Shown piece by piece: positions 23,886 through 33,200 of a DNA stretch of 64,000 bases. The notes under the pieces were generated by a model. The model made no database searches, was not told the DNA's origin, and was given only the letters and a program-made list of their open reading frames with translations. Source of the DNA: Prauserella alba (lineage in GTDB: Bacteria; Actinomycetota; Actinomycetes; Mycobacteriales; Pseudonocardiaceae). How positions within the stretch are numbered: position 1 is the first letter of the stretch; each line of letters starts with the position of its first letter. A program made the position numbers and the translations under genes. The stretch lies in contig NZ_JAMTCH010000003.1 in the NCBI RefSeq assembly GCF_024171735.1, positions 298,841-362,840 on the forward strand. The letters are read 5' to 3'.

Positions 23886-24839
23886 GTGAGCGCTGTGGTC
23901 CGTGTTCAAGCTGTCACCGCCGCAGGCATCGTCGCCGGGTACGCGGCCGACGTCCTCGCAGGAGATCCCCGCCGGGGACATCCCGTCGCGCTGTTCGGCA
24001 CCGCGGCGGCCGCTCTCGAACGCCGCATGTGGGCCGACTCCCGCCTGCGCGGTGCCGCCTACGCAGCGGTGTGCACCGGGGGAGCGGCCGCGGCAGGCGC
24101 GTGCGCGGCGGCCGCCACCCGGCGCAGCCCGCTGGCCAGGTTCGCCGTCACGACCGCCGCGACATGGGCCGTGCTCGGCGGCACCGGACTGGCCCGCGAA
24201 GGCGACGTCATGGCAGGGCACCTGCAGTCCGGGGACCTGTCCGCGGCCCGTGCCCGGCTCGGGCACCTGTGCGGACGCGACGCCACCGAGCTCGACGGGA
24301 CGGGCCTGGCCCGCGCCGCGACCGAGTCGATCGCCGAGAACACCTCGGACGCGGTCGTCGCGCCGCTCGTGTGGGGCGGGATCGCCGGCCTGCCGGGGCT
24401 GCTCGGCTACCGCGCACTGAACACGCTCGACGCGATGGTCGGGCACCGCAGCACCCGGTACGAGCGTTTCGGCTGGGCGGCTGCCCGGGCCGACGACGTC
24501 GCCAACCTCGTGCCGTCGCGGCTCTCGGCACTCGCCGCCGCCCTCGCCGCACCCGGCGTCGGCGGACGGCCCGGCGGAGCGGTGCGGGCGTGGCGCCGCG
24601 ACGCCCACCGGCATCCGAGCCCGAACGCCGGCCCCGTCGAGGCCGCGTTCGCGGGCGCGCTCGGGGTGCGGCTGGGTGGCACCAACGTCTACGGCGGGCG
24701 TGCCGAGAACCGCGGCACGCTCGGTGACGGGCCGTCGCCGAGCGCTTCCGACCTGGGACGATCCGTGCGCCTGTCGCGGCTCGTCGGACTGGTGTCGCTG
24801 GGCGTCACCGCCGGTGTCGCCGCGGCTCGGCGTCACTGA
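23886..24839 (+). CDS. cobD: Adenosylcobinamide-phosphate synthase CobD/CbiB
   Basis: A 317-residue integral membrane protein that attaches the aminopropanol arm to adenosylcobyric acid. The N-terminus GIVAGYAADVLAGDPRRGHP is the CbiB signature. It is followed by ESIAENTSDAVVAPLVWGG, YRALNTLDAMVGHR and HPSPNAGPVEAAFAGALGVR. GTG 23886 after ATAGG is chosen; GTG 23895 is equally possible. Its last 7 bp overlap the convergent cbtA stop. Confidence 0.94.
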   Translation: MSAVVRVQAVTAAGIVAGYAADVLAGDPRRGHPVALFGTAAAALERRMWADSRLRGAAYAAVCTGGAAAAGACAAAATRRSPLARFAVTTAATWAVLGGTGLAREGDVMAGHLQSGDLSAARARLGHLCGRDATELDGTGLARAATESIAENTSDAVVAPLVWGGIAGLPGLLGYRALNTLDAMVGHRSTRYERFGWAAARADDVANLVPSRLSALAAALAAPGVGGRPGGAVRAWRRDAHRHPSPNAGPVEAAFAGALGVRLGGTNVYGGRAENRGTLGDGPSPSASDLGRSVRLSRLVGLVSLGVTAGVAAARRH

Positions 24840-25678
24840 CCCACCGTCACCGCGAGGCCGTCACGGCTGCCACGCCCCCGTGTCTTCCCTGCCAGTGCCT
24901 TCTCGGTCAGCACCGCGAACACCAGTCCGAGGACGCACCACAGCACCACCTGCGTGCCGAGCGAGGCGAGCCGGAAGTCCCACAGCAGCGATCCGGGGAA
25001 GTCGCCGGGTACCTCGTCGACCGCGGGCAGCAGTGCCCCGGCCACGGCCATCACCGTGACGTACGTGCCCACACCGAGCAGGCCGCCGCCGGCGGCACCG
25101 ATGCGGTCGGCGACGGCCCGGCCCGCGGCGACCGCCACCATCGCGGTGACCACCGACAGTGCCAGGAATCCGAAGTAGAGCGCGGTGCGATCCTCGATCG
25201 TGCCGGCCTGGCCCACCGCCGGTGGATTCGCCGGGTACTTCAGGAACGGCACCAGCACCGCGACCGCGAATCCGCCTGCGGCCAACAGCGTCACCGACAT
25301 CCGTGGCCGCAACGTGGTGACGCGGCCCTGTGCCACGGCGAACGCGATCGCGAGCAGTCCGCCCATGGCGACGGCGTACCCGGTCGTCCCGGTCAGCAGG
25401 CCGAGCGTGAGCTGCACGCCGCGGCCGACGAGCGCGTCGTCACCGTGGCCATGGCCTGCTTCCGGCGCGGCACCGGATTCCCCGCTGTGGCCGTGCGGTT
25501 CGGCCCCACCTGAGCCGGAGCCGGAGCCGTGGTCGTGGGGTGCGGCGTGGCTGTGCGATTCCTCGAGCGCGATGGCGTTCTCGACCGATGGTTCGCCCAC
25601 GAAGAAGGCGAACACGGCGGCCAGCAGCCCGGCGGCGAGGCCCGCGAGCATGCCGCGGACCAGCAACGTCTTCATCAT
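24833..25678 (-). CDS. cbtA: Cobalt transporter subunit CbtA
   Basis: A 281-residue membrane protein of the CbtA family, a proposed cobalt importer repeatedly linked to B12 riboswitches. The N-terminal helix MMKTLLVRGMLAGLAAGLLA is followed by FFVGEPSVENAIALEES. A strongly His-rich loop with HSHAAPHDHG, EPHGHSG and GHGHGDD, probably metal-binding, follows, then four further membrane segments. LLWDFRLASLGTQ near the C-terminus is family-typical. ATG 25678 is preceded by GGGAGGGG; a second ATG follows immediately. It lies 14 bp after cbtB. Confidence 0.92.
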   Translation of the reverse strand: MMKTLLVRGMLAGLAAGLLAAVFAFFVGEPSVENAIALEESHSHAAPHDHGSGSGSGGAEPHGHSGESGAAPEAGHGHGDDALVGRGVQLTLGLLTGTTGYAVAMGGLLAIAFAVAQGRVTTLRPRMSVTLLAAGGFAVAVLVPFLKYPANPPAVGQAGTIEDRTALYFGFLALSVVTAMVAVAAGRAVADRIGAAGGGLLGVGTYVTVMAVAGALLPAVDEVPGDFPGSLLWDFRLASLGTQVVLWCVLGLVFAVLTEKALAGKTRGRGSRDGLAVTVGQ

Positions 25679-25692
25679 GTGTCCCCTCCCGA

Positions 25693-25908
25693 TCAGTGGC
25701 AGGGGAAGGCCAGCAGGTGCCGGCCGTCGTGGACGAACTCGTGCACCAGGCCGTCCGACACCAGCGAGACGGCGCCCGCCTCGGTGGTGACGAACAGCAG
25801 CACGAGTAGCGCCAGCACGGTGGTGAAGACCGCCCACGGCACGATCTCCCGCAACGGAATGCGGACGGCGGTGGGGCGGGGAACGGAGACGACGTTCGTC
25901 TGCGACAT
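25693..25908 (-). CDS. cbtB: Cobalt transporter subunit CbtB
   Basis: A 71-residue single-helix membrane protein. After the N-terminal cytoplasmic part there is one hydrophobic helix (WAVFTTVLALLVLLFVTTE). The C-terminus HEFVHDGRHLLAFPCH has the H-x3-HD-x-RH-x4-PCH pattern of CbtB, a likely metal-binding tail. ATG 25908 follows GGAGGTACACGCG. It is the first gene after the minus-strand B12 riboswitch and is co-transcribed with cbtA. Confidence 0.94.
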   Translation of the reverse strand: MSQTNVVSVPRPTAVRIPLREIVPWAVFTTVLALLVLLFVTTEAGAVSLVSDGLVHEFVHDGRHLLAFPCH

Positions 25909-25949
25909 CGCGTGTACCTCCTGGGGCTTGTCGCGGCCCGATCGGCGGC

Positions 25950-26060
25950 GGAGGCGATGACGGTGGGTCTGACTACGGGGTGTGCTGCCTGAGCACACGC
26001 CCGATCACAGTGGCGCGACCGTGCCGGGTTCTCACCGGCTTCCAGCCGTCATCGCATGAG
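25950..26060 (-). promoter_or_regulatory. Cobalamin riboswitch ahead of cbtB-cbtA
   Basis: Read on the minus strand it contains GGAAGCCGGTGAGAACCCGG, GCGCCACTGTGATC (B12 box at 26004-26014 in plus coordinates) and AGTCAGACC. CCGTCATC (26046-26053) pairs with GATGACGG (25956-25963) to close the core. The ribosome-binding site of cbtB lies about 35 bp downstream. This puts cobalt uptake under B12 feedback. Confidence 0.93.
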
Positions 26061-26443
26061 CCGTTCGAGGTTAGGCCCGCCCGGCGCGGGAAGTCAACGC
26101 GATGTGGCCCGCACCGCTCGCCCTTCCCATCGTGTGTCCTGCGCCCGCCCGTCGCCCGACCACCACCCCCCAACGCCGTGCTGCCGCACGACTGCGTCCA
26201 CGCGCGTGTCCTGCATTCGGTACCCCGTTGTGCTGCCCGCGTCACCCGGCCACGACCCCGACGAGGCGCTGACCCACGGCTGCCACCCCGCGCACCAGCG
26301 CCGCCGTTTCCCGTCGTTGGCCCGTCGTCGGCACCTCGTCCGGGCCGACGCGACGGCGCAGGGCCCGCATTCCGGCCGTGCGACCGCATCACCGTCCGAA
26401 CGGGACACGGGGCGGGCGCGGGCCACGTGGCACGGGGCCGCAC
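26061..26443. repeat. Intergenic gap with degenerate 21-bp-family units
   Basis: Reverse-orientation cores TGTGTCCTGC (26133), GCCGTGCTGC (26175, 42 bp later) and CGTGTCCTGC (26205) lie in this gap, with CGTTGTGCTGCCCGCGTCAC at 26226. The last matches 19 of 20 bases with the sequence at 11524 in the erm leader. Spacing is partly off register, so the array looks decayed. From 26290 to the phosphoesterase stop I see nothing recognisable. Confidence 0.6.
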
Positions 26444-28285
26444 TCAGCCGGGCAGCATGAAATCCTTCGGAGGCAGAGCCCTCGACACGATGCGCGTACC
26501 GCCCACCTGACCGTAGAAGCCCTGCCCGAAGCGACCGCCCGATTGGGTGCCGCCGATCGCGAACGGCTTGCCGACCGTCGAAATGCCCTTCGACCGCTGC
26601 GCCGCGTTGCGGGTGATCCTCGACCCGTCGACGTAGACCACCGTGCGGGCGCCGTCGTTGACGATCGCGACGTGTGTCCACCGTCCGACCGGGACGGCGT
26701 GACTCCAGCAGGTCGGGTCGTCGTTGATCGACGTCGGATAGACGACGTACTGCAGGAAGCGTTCGCTCGTCACGTTCAGGCTGCACACGGCGTCGTCGGT
26801 GGAGTAGCCGCCGTCCTTGCCCGCGTCACCGGCGCGGCCCTCCCAGCTGAGGATGCCCATCCACGCGTGGTCGCCCTCGAACGGCTCGGGCAGGCGGAAG
26901 AACGTTTCGATGGTGTAGCCACGTTCGAACGTCGCCGTGTTGAGCGGTGCGCCCGAACGGGTGTGCAGCACCGCGCCGCGATCCGGGTTCTTGCCACCGT
27001 CGAATCGGACGCCGGCGTGGGCGGGCGCGCCGACGTGGTGATCGGCCGACCACGTCAGCACGTCGGCCGGACCGTCGTGGAGGCGCTGCGCGACGAGATC
27101 GTTGCCGTTACCGGACAGGTCACGGGCCACGGCGTGATGCGCCACCGGTGCGCCGTCCTCGCCCGCGCCGGCGAACCCCTCGTCGTCGAACCGCCAGTAC
27201 GCCGCCGTGCCCGCGACGAGCACCTCCGAGGCCGGCCGCGACGGCGGGTTCGCGGGCGGGGCGAACCCCGCGAACCGCTCGGTGAACGAAATCTCGATGC
27301 TGAACCGGTCGACGTCACCGGTCAGCTCCACCGTCTCGGCCTCCAACGGCGTACGGTCCTTCTTGCCCAGCAGCCACGGCGAGAACGTCTCGACGTCGAT
27401 GCGGTCGCGGGCGAGGTCGAACGCGTACGTCCGCAGCATGCCCGCACCGCCGTAGTAGCGGTCCTGGTAGTTCGTGATGTGCACGTGGACGGGGTTTCCC
27501 GCGTCGTTGGTGAGCGTCGTGCGACCGCACGGCCAGTAGTGCCCGCCCAGCGCGAGGAAGATCTGGTCGTTGCCGCGGATCAGCCCGTCCCACAGGTGCC
27601 TGCCGTGCTCGGACAGCGTGGCGTCGCCGGATTCGTCGGCCCACACGATGTCGTGCGTCGTCAGGATCGTCGGCAACGTCGGGTGCCGGTCGAGAACACC
27701 CTGCGCCCACCGGATCCCCGCGTCGGAGACGCGCCAGTCGAAGGCGAGCACCAGCCACGTGCGGCCGCCGCCTTCGAAGGTGTGGAAGCTGTTGTAGCCG
27801 TCAGGGGACGAACCGCCGTAGGAGTCCGACTTCGCGAACCGCTCGGGCCCGAACGTGCGCAGGTACGGCGTGTCGCCGCGCTGGTCGTCGCCTGTGACGT
27901 CGTGGTTACCCGCCAGCACGCTGTAGGGCAGTCTGCCGTCGATGCCGGTGCGGAAGAGCGTGTCGGCGATGCGCATCTCGGTTTCGGTGCCGTGTTCGGT
28001 CAGATCGCCGAGCTGGGCGAGGAACGCGATGTTGTGGTTGCGCCGCTCCCGCACTGCCCACCGCAGGCTCTCGCGCACCGGTTCGTGGTCCGAACCGCCT
28101 TCGTCGATGAGGTACTGGACGTCGGGCAGGGCGGCGACGGTGAACCTGGCGCCCTCGGGGGACGGGTGGCCGTGCGGGGCGGCCTGTGCCGGCGCCGCGG
28201 TGACGGCGCCGGATGCCGCCACGACCGCCGGGGTGACCGCGGCGGCGGACAGGACGGAACGTCGGGATACTCCGGAAGGGGACAT
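26444..28285 (-). CDS. Tat-exported metallophosphoesterase with LamG-like C-terminal domain
   Basis: A 613-residue secreted calcineurin-like phosphoesterase. The Tat signal is SRRSVLSAAAVTPAVVAASG (residues 8-27), with cleavage after AQA. The metal-site motifs are in order: LPDVQYL, LGDLTEHG, VLAGNHDVTG, TTHDIVW and LGGHYWP. A concanavalin/LamG-like domain occupies about residues 370-610 (AYWRFDDEG, YTIETFFRLPEPFEGDHAWM, GRWTHVAIVNDGARTVVYVDG). The final VGGTRIVSRALPPKDFMLPG is typical of LamG tails. It probably hydrolyses phosphoester polymers or nucleotides outside the cell; the substrate is not predictable. ATG 28285. Confidence 0.88.
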   Translation of the reverse strand: MSPSGVSRRSVLSAAAVTPAVVAASGAVTAAPAQAAPHGHPSPEGARFTVAALPDVQYLIDEGGSDHEPVRESLRWAVRERRNHNIAFLAQLGDLTEHGTETEMRIADTLFRTGIDGRLPYSVLAGNHDVTGDDQRGDTPYLRTFGPERFAKSDSYGGSSPDGYNSFHTFEGGGRTWLVLAFDWRVSDAGIRWAQGVLDRHPTLPTILTTHDIVWADESGDATLSEHGRHLWDGLIRGNDQIFLALGGHYWPCGRTTLTNDAGNPVHVHITNYQDRYYGGAGMLRTYAFDLARDRIDVETFSPWLLGKKDRTPLEAETVELTGDVDRFSIEISFTERFAGFAPPANPPSRPASEVLVAGTAAYWRFDDEGFAGAGEDGAPVAHHAVARDLSGNGNDLVAQRLHDGPADVLTWSADHHVGAPAHAGVRFDGGKNPDRGAVLHTRSGAPLNTATFERGYTIETFFRLPEPFEGDHAWMGILSWEGRAGDAGKDGGYSTDDAVCSLNVTSERFLQYVVYPTSINDDPTCWSHAVPVGRWTHVAIVNDGARTVVYVDGSRITRNAAQRSKGISTVGKPFAIGGTQSGGRFGQGFYGQVGGTRIVSRALPPKDFMLPG

Positions 28286-28470
28286 ACGTCGCAGTCTCGC
28301 CGTCCCCGTTGGACGCCGGGTGGCACGGATGTTGAGCAACGCTGAACATTCTCGCGTCCACCGTGGCCGGGTCGAGACCTGTGAGCAGGGCTCGGGCGGC
28401 AGCCCGGCGGCGTTCGGCAGCTGCAGGACCACGGGGGGCCGGGCACGCGGCGCTCGGCCGACGGGCGGGA

Positions 28471-28636
28471 GCAACACGACCCCCGGAACCGGCAACACGG
28501 GCCCCGGAACCCGCAACACGACCCCCGGAACCCGCAACACGGGTCCCGGAATCCGCAACACGCGATCCCGGGTGCAGAACACGCGGGCACGAACGCAGGA
28601 CACGCGGGACGGGGTGCAGGACACGCGCGGCGGGTG
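28471..28636 (+). repeat. Eight-unit 21-bp tandem array
   Basis: Unit starts are 28471, 28492, 28513, 28534, 28555, 28574, 28595 and 28616; all steps are 21 bp except one of 19. The first five units open GCAACACG followed by a CCCCGGAACC-like tail. The last three open GCAGAACACG or GCAGGACACG followed by CGGG-rich tails. It fills most of the 407-bp gap between the phosphoesterase (5' side) and gltD (3' side). Confidence 0.9.
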
Positions 28637-28692
28637 GGCGCGGGCTCCGCCGGAACCGCGCCCACCCGCCGCGGGGTGTCGACCCTGTGGTG

Positions 28693-30147
28693 TTACGACA
28701 TCGGGCGGTCCGTCGGCGCGATCGGCGACGGCAGCATGTCCCGGTCGGTGAGGTACGCGTCGACGCCTGCGGCCGCCGAACGGCCCTCGGCGATCGCCCA
28801 CACGATCAGCGACTGCCCACGGCCCATGTCACCGGCCACGAACACGTTGTCCAGACTCGTCCGGAACTCCGCGTCACGCGCGACGTTGCCCCGCTCGTCC
28901 AGCTCGACGCCCAGGTCCTCGACCAGGCCCGCCTGCTGCGGCCCGACGAAGCCCATCGCCAGCAGCACCAGCTGTGCGGGCAGCTCCTGCTCGGTGCCCT
29001 CGACCGGTTCGAACCCACCGCTCTCGGCGCGCTGCACCTCGACGATCCGCAGCGCCCGCAGGTTGCCGTCGGCGTCGGCGACGAACTCGCGGGTGTTCAC
29101 CGAGTACAGCCGCTCGCCGCCCTCCTCGTGTGCCGAGGAGACCCGGTAGATCATCGGGTACGTCGGCCACGGGTGCGCCTCCGACCGCGACTCCGGCGGC
29201 TTCGGCATGATCTCCAGCTGTGTCACCGAGTTCGCGCCCTGCCGGTGGGCAGTACCCACGCAGTCCGCGCCGGTGTCGCCGCCGCCGATCACGATGACGT
29301 CCTTGCCCGCGGCGTCGATCGGGGAGACGTCCAGCTCGCCGCTCGCCACCTTGTTCGCCGGCGGCAGGTACTCCATCGCCTGGTAGACGCCTGTGGTCTC
29401 ACGGCCGGGTGCAGGCAGGTCGCGCCACGCCGTCGCACCGCCGGCCAGCACCACCGCGTCGTACTGCGACCGCAGCTCGTCCGCGGTGACGTCCACGCCG
29501 ACGTCCACGTTGGTGCGGAACTCCGTGCCCTCCGCGCGCATCTGGTCGAGCCGCCGGTCGAGGCGGTGCTTCTCCATCTTGAACTCGGGGATGCCGTACC
29601 GCAGCAACCCGCCGATCGCGTCGGCCCGCTCGAGCACGACGACGTCGTGCCCGGCGCGCGTCAGCTGCTGGGCGGCAGCCAGGCCCGACGGGCCCGAGCC
29701 GACGACCGCGACCTTCTTACCCGTCTTCGTGGTCGGCGGCTGCGGCGTCACCCAGCCTTCCTCCCACGCACGGTCGATGATCGAGATCTCGACGCGTTTG
29801 ATCGTCACCGGGTCGTCGTTGATGCCGAGCACGCACGCCGTCTCGCACGGTGCGGGGCACAGCGTTCCGGTGAACTCCGGGAAGTTGTTCGTGGCGTGCA
29901 GCCGCTCGATCGCGTCGGCCCAGTCGTCGCGCCACGTCAGCGTGTTCCACTCCGGAATCAGGTTGCCCAGCGGGCAGCCCTGGTGACAGAACGGGATGCC
30001 GCAATCCATGCAGCGGCCCGCCTGGTCCTTCAGCTTGGTGCGCTCGAAGTCCTCGTAGACCTCACGCCAGTCCTTGATCCGGATGTCGACGGGACGAGAC
30101 TTCGGCGTCTCCCGCTTCGTGTTCAGAAAACCCTTGGGGTCAGCCAT
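28693..30147 (-). CDS. gltD: Glutamate synthase small subunit GltD
   Basis: A 484-residue NADPH-dependent GOGAT beta subunit that passes electrons from NADPH through FAD to GltB. The N-terminal 4Fe-4S cysteine motifs are CMDCGIPFCHQGCPLGN and CPAPCETACVLG. The first FAD/NAD fold is VAVVGSGPSGLAAAQQL and the second VIVIGGGDTGADCVGTA. The C-terminal VFVAGDMGRGQSLIVWAIAEGR is typical. ATG 30147 is chosen over the upstream in-frame start because MADPKGFLNTKRE is the family N-terminus. It is downstream of gltB with a 116-bp gap. Confidence 0.96.
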   Translation of the reverse strand: MADPKGFLNTKRETPKSRPVDIRIKDWREVYEDFERTKLKDQAGRCMDCGIPFCHQGCPLGNLIPEWNTLTWRDDWADAIERLHATNNFPEFTGTLCPAPCETACVLGINDDPVTIKRVEISIIDRAWEEGWVTPQPPTTKTGKKVAVVGSGPSGLAAAQQLTRAGHDVVVLERADAIGGLLRYGIPEFKMEKHRLDRRLDQMRAEGTEFRTNVDVGVDVTADELRSQYDAVVLAGGATAWRDLPAPGRETTGVYQAMEYLPPANKVASGELDVSPIDAAGKDVIVIGGGDTGADCVGTAHRQGANSVTQLEIMPKPPESRSEAHPWPTYPMIYRVSSAHEEGGERLYSVNTREFVADADGNLRALRIVEVQRAESGGFEPVEGTEQELPAQLVLLAMGFVGPQQAGLVEDLGVELDERGNVARDAEFRTSLDNVFVAGDMGRGQSLIVWAIAEGRSAAAGVDAYLTDRDMLPSPIAPTDRPMS

Positions 30148-30178
30148 GAGCCGCCTCCTGTGTCTTGTGGGACACCCT

Positions 30179-30214
30179 CCCCTGCTGTGGCGAAAAGACA
30201 TGCCACAGCGGGGG
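30179..30214 (-). promoter_or_regulatory. Intercistronic hairpin between gltB and gltD
   Basis: CCCCTGCTGTGGC (30179-30191) and GCCACAGCGGGGG (30202-30214) pair over 13 bp with one wobble around a 10-base A-rich loop. It lies 31 bp upstream of gltD in the operon. It could attenuate read-through, stabilise gltB mRNA or set the gltB:gltD ratio. Confidence 0.6.
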
Positions 30215-30263
30215 CCCATCCCGGTCCGCGTCCATCGCTGCCGCTTCGTAAACTCCGCGATTG

Positions 30264-33200
30264 TCAGCCATGAGCCGCCTCCATGATCGCCTCGTTCACG
30301 TCCCTGCCGTCGCGCTCGGCCTGAGCGCGCGCCTGCAGAACACGCTTGTAGTCCTTCGGCATGACCTTGGTGATCCGCGGCAGTGCGGACTCCCAGTCGG
30401 TGAGCAGCGCGTGCGCCACGGCCGACCCTGTCTCGGTGTAGTGCTTCTCGACGGCGTCGAGCAGGACTTCGACGTCCTCCTCGTCGAGACCGTCCAGGTC
30501 GACCATCTCACCGTTGACGCGGACCGGGTCGAGGTCGAGCACGTAGGCCACACCGCCCGACATGCCCGCCGCGAAGTTACGGCCCGTCCTCCCGAGCACG
30601 ATCACGCGCCCGCCTGTCATGTACTCGCAGCCATGGTCGCCGACGCCCTCGACGACGGCCAGCGCGCCCGAGTTGCGCACGCAGAACCGCTCGCCGACCT
30701 TGCCGCGCAGGAACAGCTCGCCGCCCGTGGCGCCGTAGCCGATCACGTTGCCCGCGATGATGTGGTCCTCGGCCACGATCGGCGAGTCGTGCGGCGGCCG
30801 CACCGTGATGCGCCCACCCGACAGGCCCTTGCCGACGTAGTCGTTGCCGTCACCGAGCAGCCGCAGGGTGATGCCCTTCGGCACGAACGCCCCGAACGCC
30901 TGCCCGGCCGTGCCGGTGAACGTGATGTCGATCGTGTCGTCGGGAAGGCCCTCGCCGCCCCACTGCTTCGTCAGCTCGTGACCGAGCATGGTGCCGACCG
31001 TGCGGTTGACGTTGCGCACCGGCAGGTCGAGCGTCACATGGTCGCCGGAACGCAGCGCGCCCTCGGACAGCTGGATCAGCGTGTTGTCGAGCGCGGAGTC
31101 CAGTCCGTGGTTCTGCTCGACGACCTGGTGCCGGGCGGCGCCCGGCTCGATGTCCGGCACGTCGAAGATCGGCGACAGGTCGAGGCCCTCGGCCTTCCAG
31201 TGGTCGACGGCGTCGCGGGTGTCGAGCAGTTCCGCGTGGCCCACCGCCTCGGCGATCGAGCGGAAGCCCATCGCCGCCAGGTACTCGCGCACCTCCTGGG
31301 CGATGAACTCGAAGAAGTTCACCACGTAGTCGGCCTTGCCGCTGAACTTCTCCCGCAGCGCGGGGTTCTGCGTGGCCACCCCGACCGGGCAGGTGTCCAG
31401 GTGGCACACCCGCATCATGATGCAGCCCGAGACCACCAGCGGCGCGGTGGCGAAGCCGAACTCCTCGGCACCCAGCAGCGCGGCGATGAGCACATCACGG
31501 CCGGTCTTGAGCTGACCGTCGGTCTGCACCACGATCCGGTCGCGCAGCCGGTTCGACAGCAGCGTCTGCTGCGTCTCGGCCAGGCCCAGCTCCCACGGTC
31601 CGCCCGCGTGCTTGATCGACGACAGCGGGGAGGCGCCGGTGCCGCCGTCGTGGCCGGAGATCAGCACGACGTCGGCGTGCGCCTTCGACACACCCGCGGC
31701 GACCGTGCCGACGCCGACCTCCGACACGAGCTTCACGTGGATGCGCGCGGCCGGGTTGGCGTTCTTCAGATCGTGGATCAGCTGTTTGAGGTCCTCGATC
31801 GAGTAGATGTCGTGGTGCGGCGGCGGGGAGATGAGCCCGACGCCCGGCGTCGAGTGCCGGGTCTTGCCGATCCACGGGTACACCTTGCCGCCCGGCAGCT
31901 GGCCGCCCTCACCGGGCTTGGCGCCCTGCGCCATCTTGATCTGGATGTCGTCGGCGTTGACGAGGTACTCGCTCGTCACCCCGAACCGTCCACTCGCGAC
32001 CTGCTTGATCGCGCTGCGGCGCTCGGGGTCGTACAGGCGTTCCGAGTCCTCGCCGCCCTCACCGGTGTTGGACTTGCCCTGCAGCCGGTTCATCGCGATC
32101 GCGAGGGTCTCGTGCGCCTCGGCCGAGATGGACCCGTACGAGATCGCGCCCGTGGCGAACCGCTTCACGATCTCCGAGACCGGCTCGACCTCCTCGATCG
32201 GCACCGGCGGGCGCTCGCCCTCCTTGAACTTGAACAACCCGCGCAGCGTCATCAGCTGCTCGGCCTGCTCGTCGACGGACTTGGTGTACTCCTTGAAGAT
32301 CTCGTACTTGCCCGACCGCGTGGAGTGCTGCAGCTTGAACACCGTCTGCGGGTTGAACAGGTGCGGTTCGCCCTCGCGGCGCCACTGGTAGTCACCGCCC
32401 GTGGCGAGTTCGCGGTGGCTGGGCCGCACCCCGTCGGCGGGGAAGGCGCGCCGGTGCCGTTCGGTGACCTCGCGGGCCAGCACGTCGAACCCGACGCCGC
32501 CGAGCCGCGACGTGGTGCCGGTGAAGCACGTGTCGACGACATCGGAGCCGAGGCCGATCGCCTCGAAGATCTGCGCACCGGTGTACGAGGCCACCGTGGA
32601 CACACCGATCTTCGACATCGTCTTGCGGACACCCTTGCCGAGCGCCTTGATGAGGTTGGTCGTCGCCTCCTTGGCGCTGACGCCGGCGACCCTTCCCTGC
32701 TCGGCGAGTTCCTCGACGGTGGCCATCGCCAGGTACGGGTTGACCGCCGCGGCGCCGTAACCGATGAGCAGCGCGATGTGGTGGACCTCGCGGGCGTCAC
32801 CGGACTCGACGATCAGCCCGACCTGCGTGCGGCTCTTCTCGCGCACCAGGTGGTGGTGCACCGCGCCGGTCAGCAGCAACGACGGGATGGCCGCATGGTC
32901 GGCGTCCACGCCGCGGTCCGACAGCACGATCAGCCGCGCACCGTCGGCGATCGCCTCCGACACCTCGGCGCGGATCTCGTCCAGCCTGCGCTGCAGCGAC
33001 TCGCCGCCGCCCGCGACCTCGTAGGTGCCGTGCACCGTGTACGAGGAGTACTCGGGCAGGTTGCCGTCGTCGTTGGCGTGGACGAGCTTCGCCAGGTCGT
33101 CGTTGTCGAGCACCGGGAACGACAGCACGATCTTGCGCGCGTGCTCGGGACCCGCTTCGAGGAGGTTGGGTTCCGAGCCGAGCTGCGTGCCCAGCGCCGT

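Noticed and set aside
28471-28636. CRISPR array
   Set aside because: The repeats are short (8-10 conserved bases), the intervening tails are only about 11 bp and similar to each other, and no cas genes are present.
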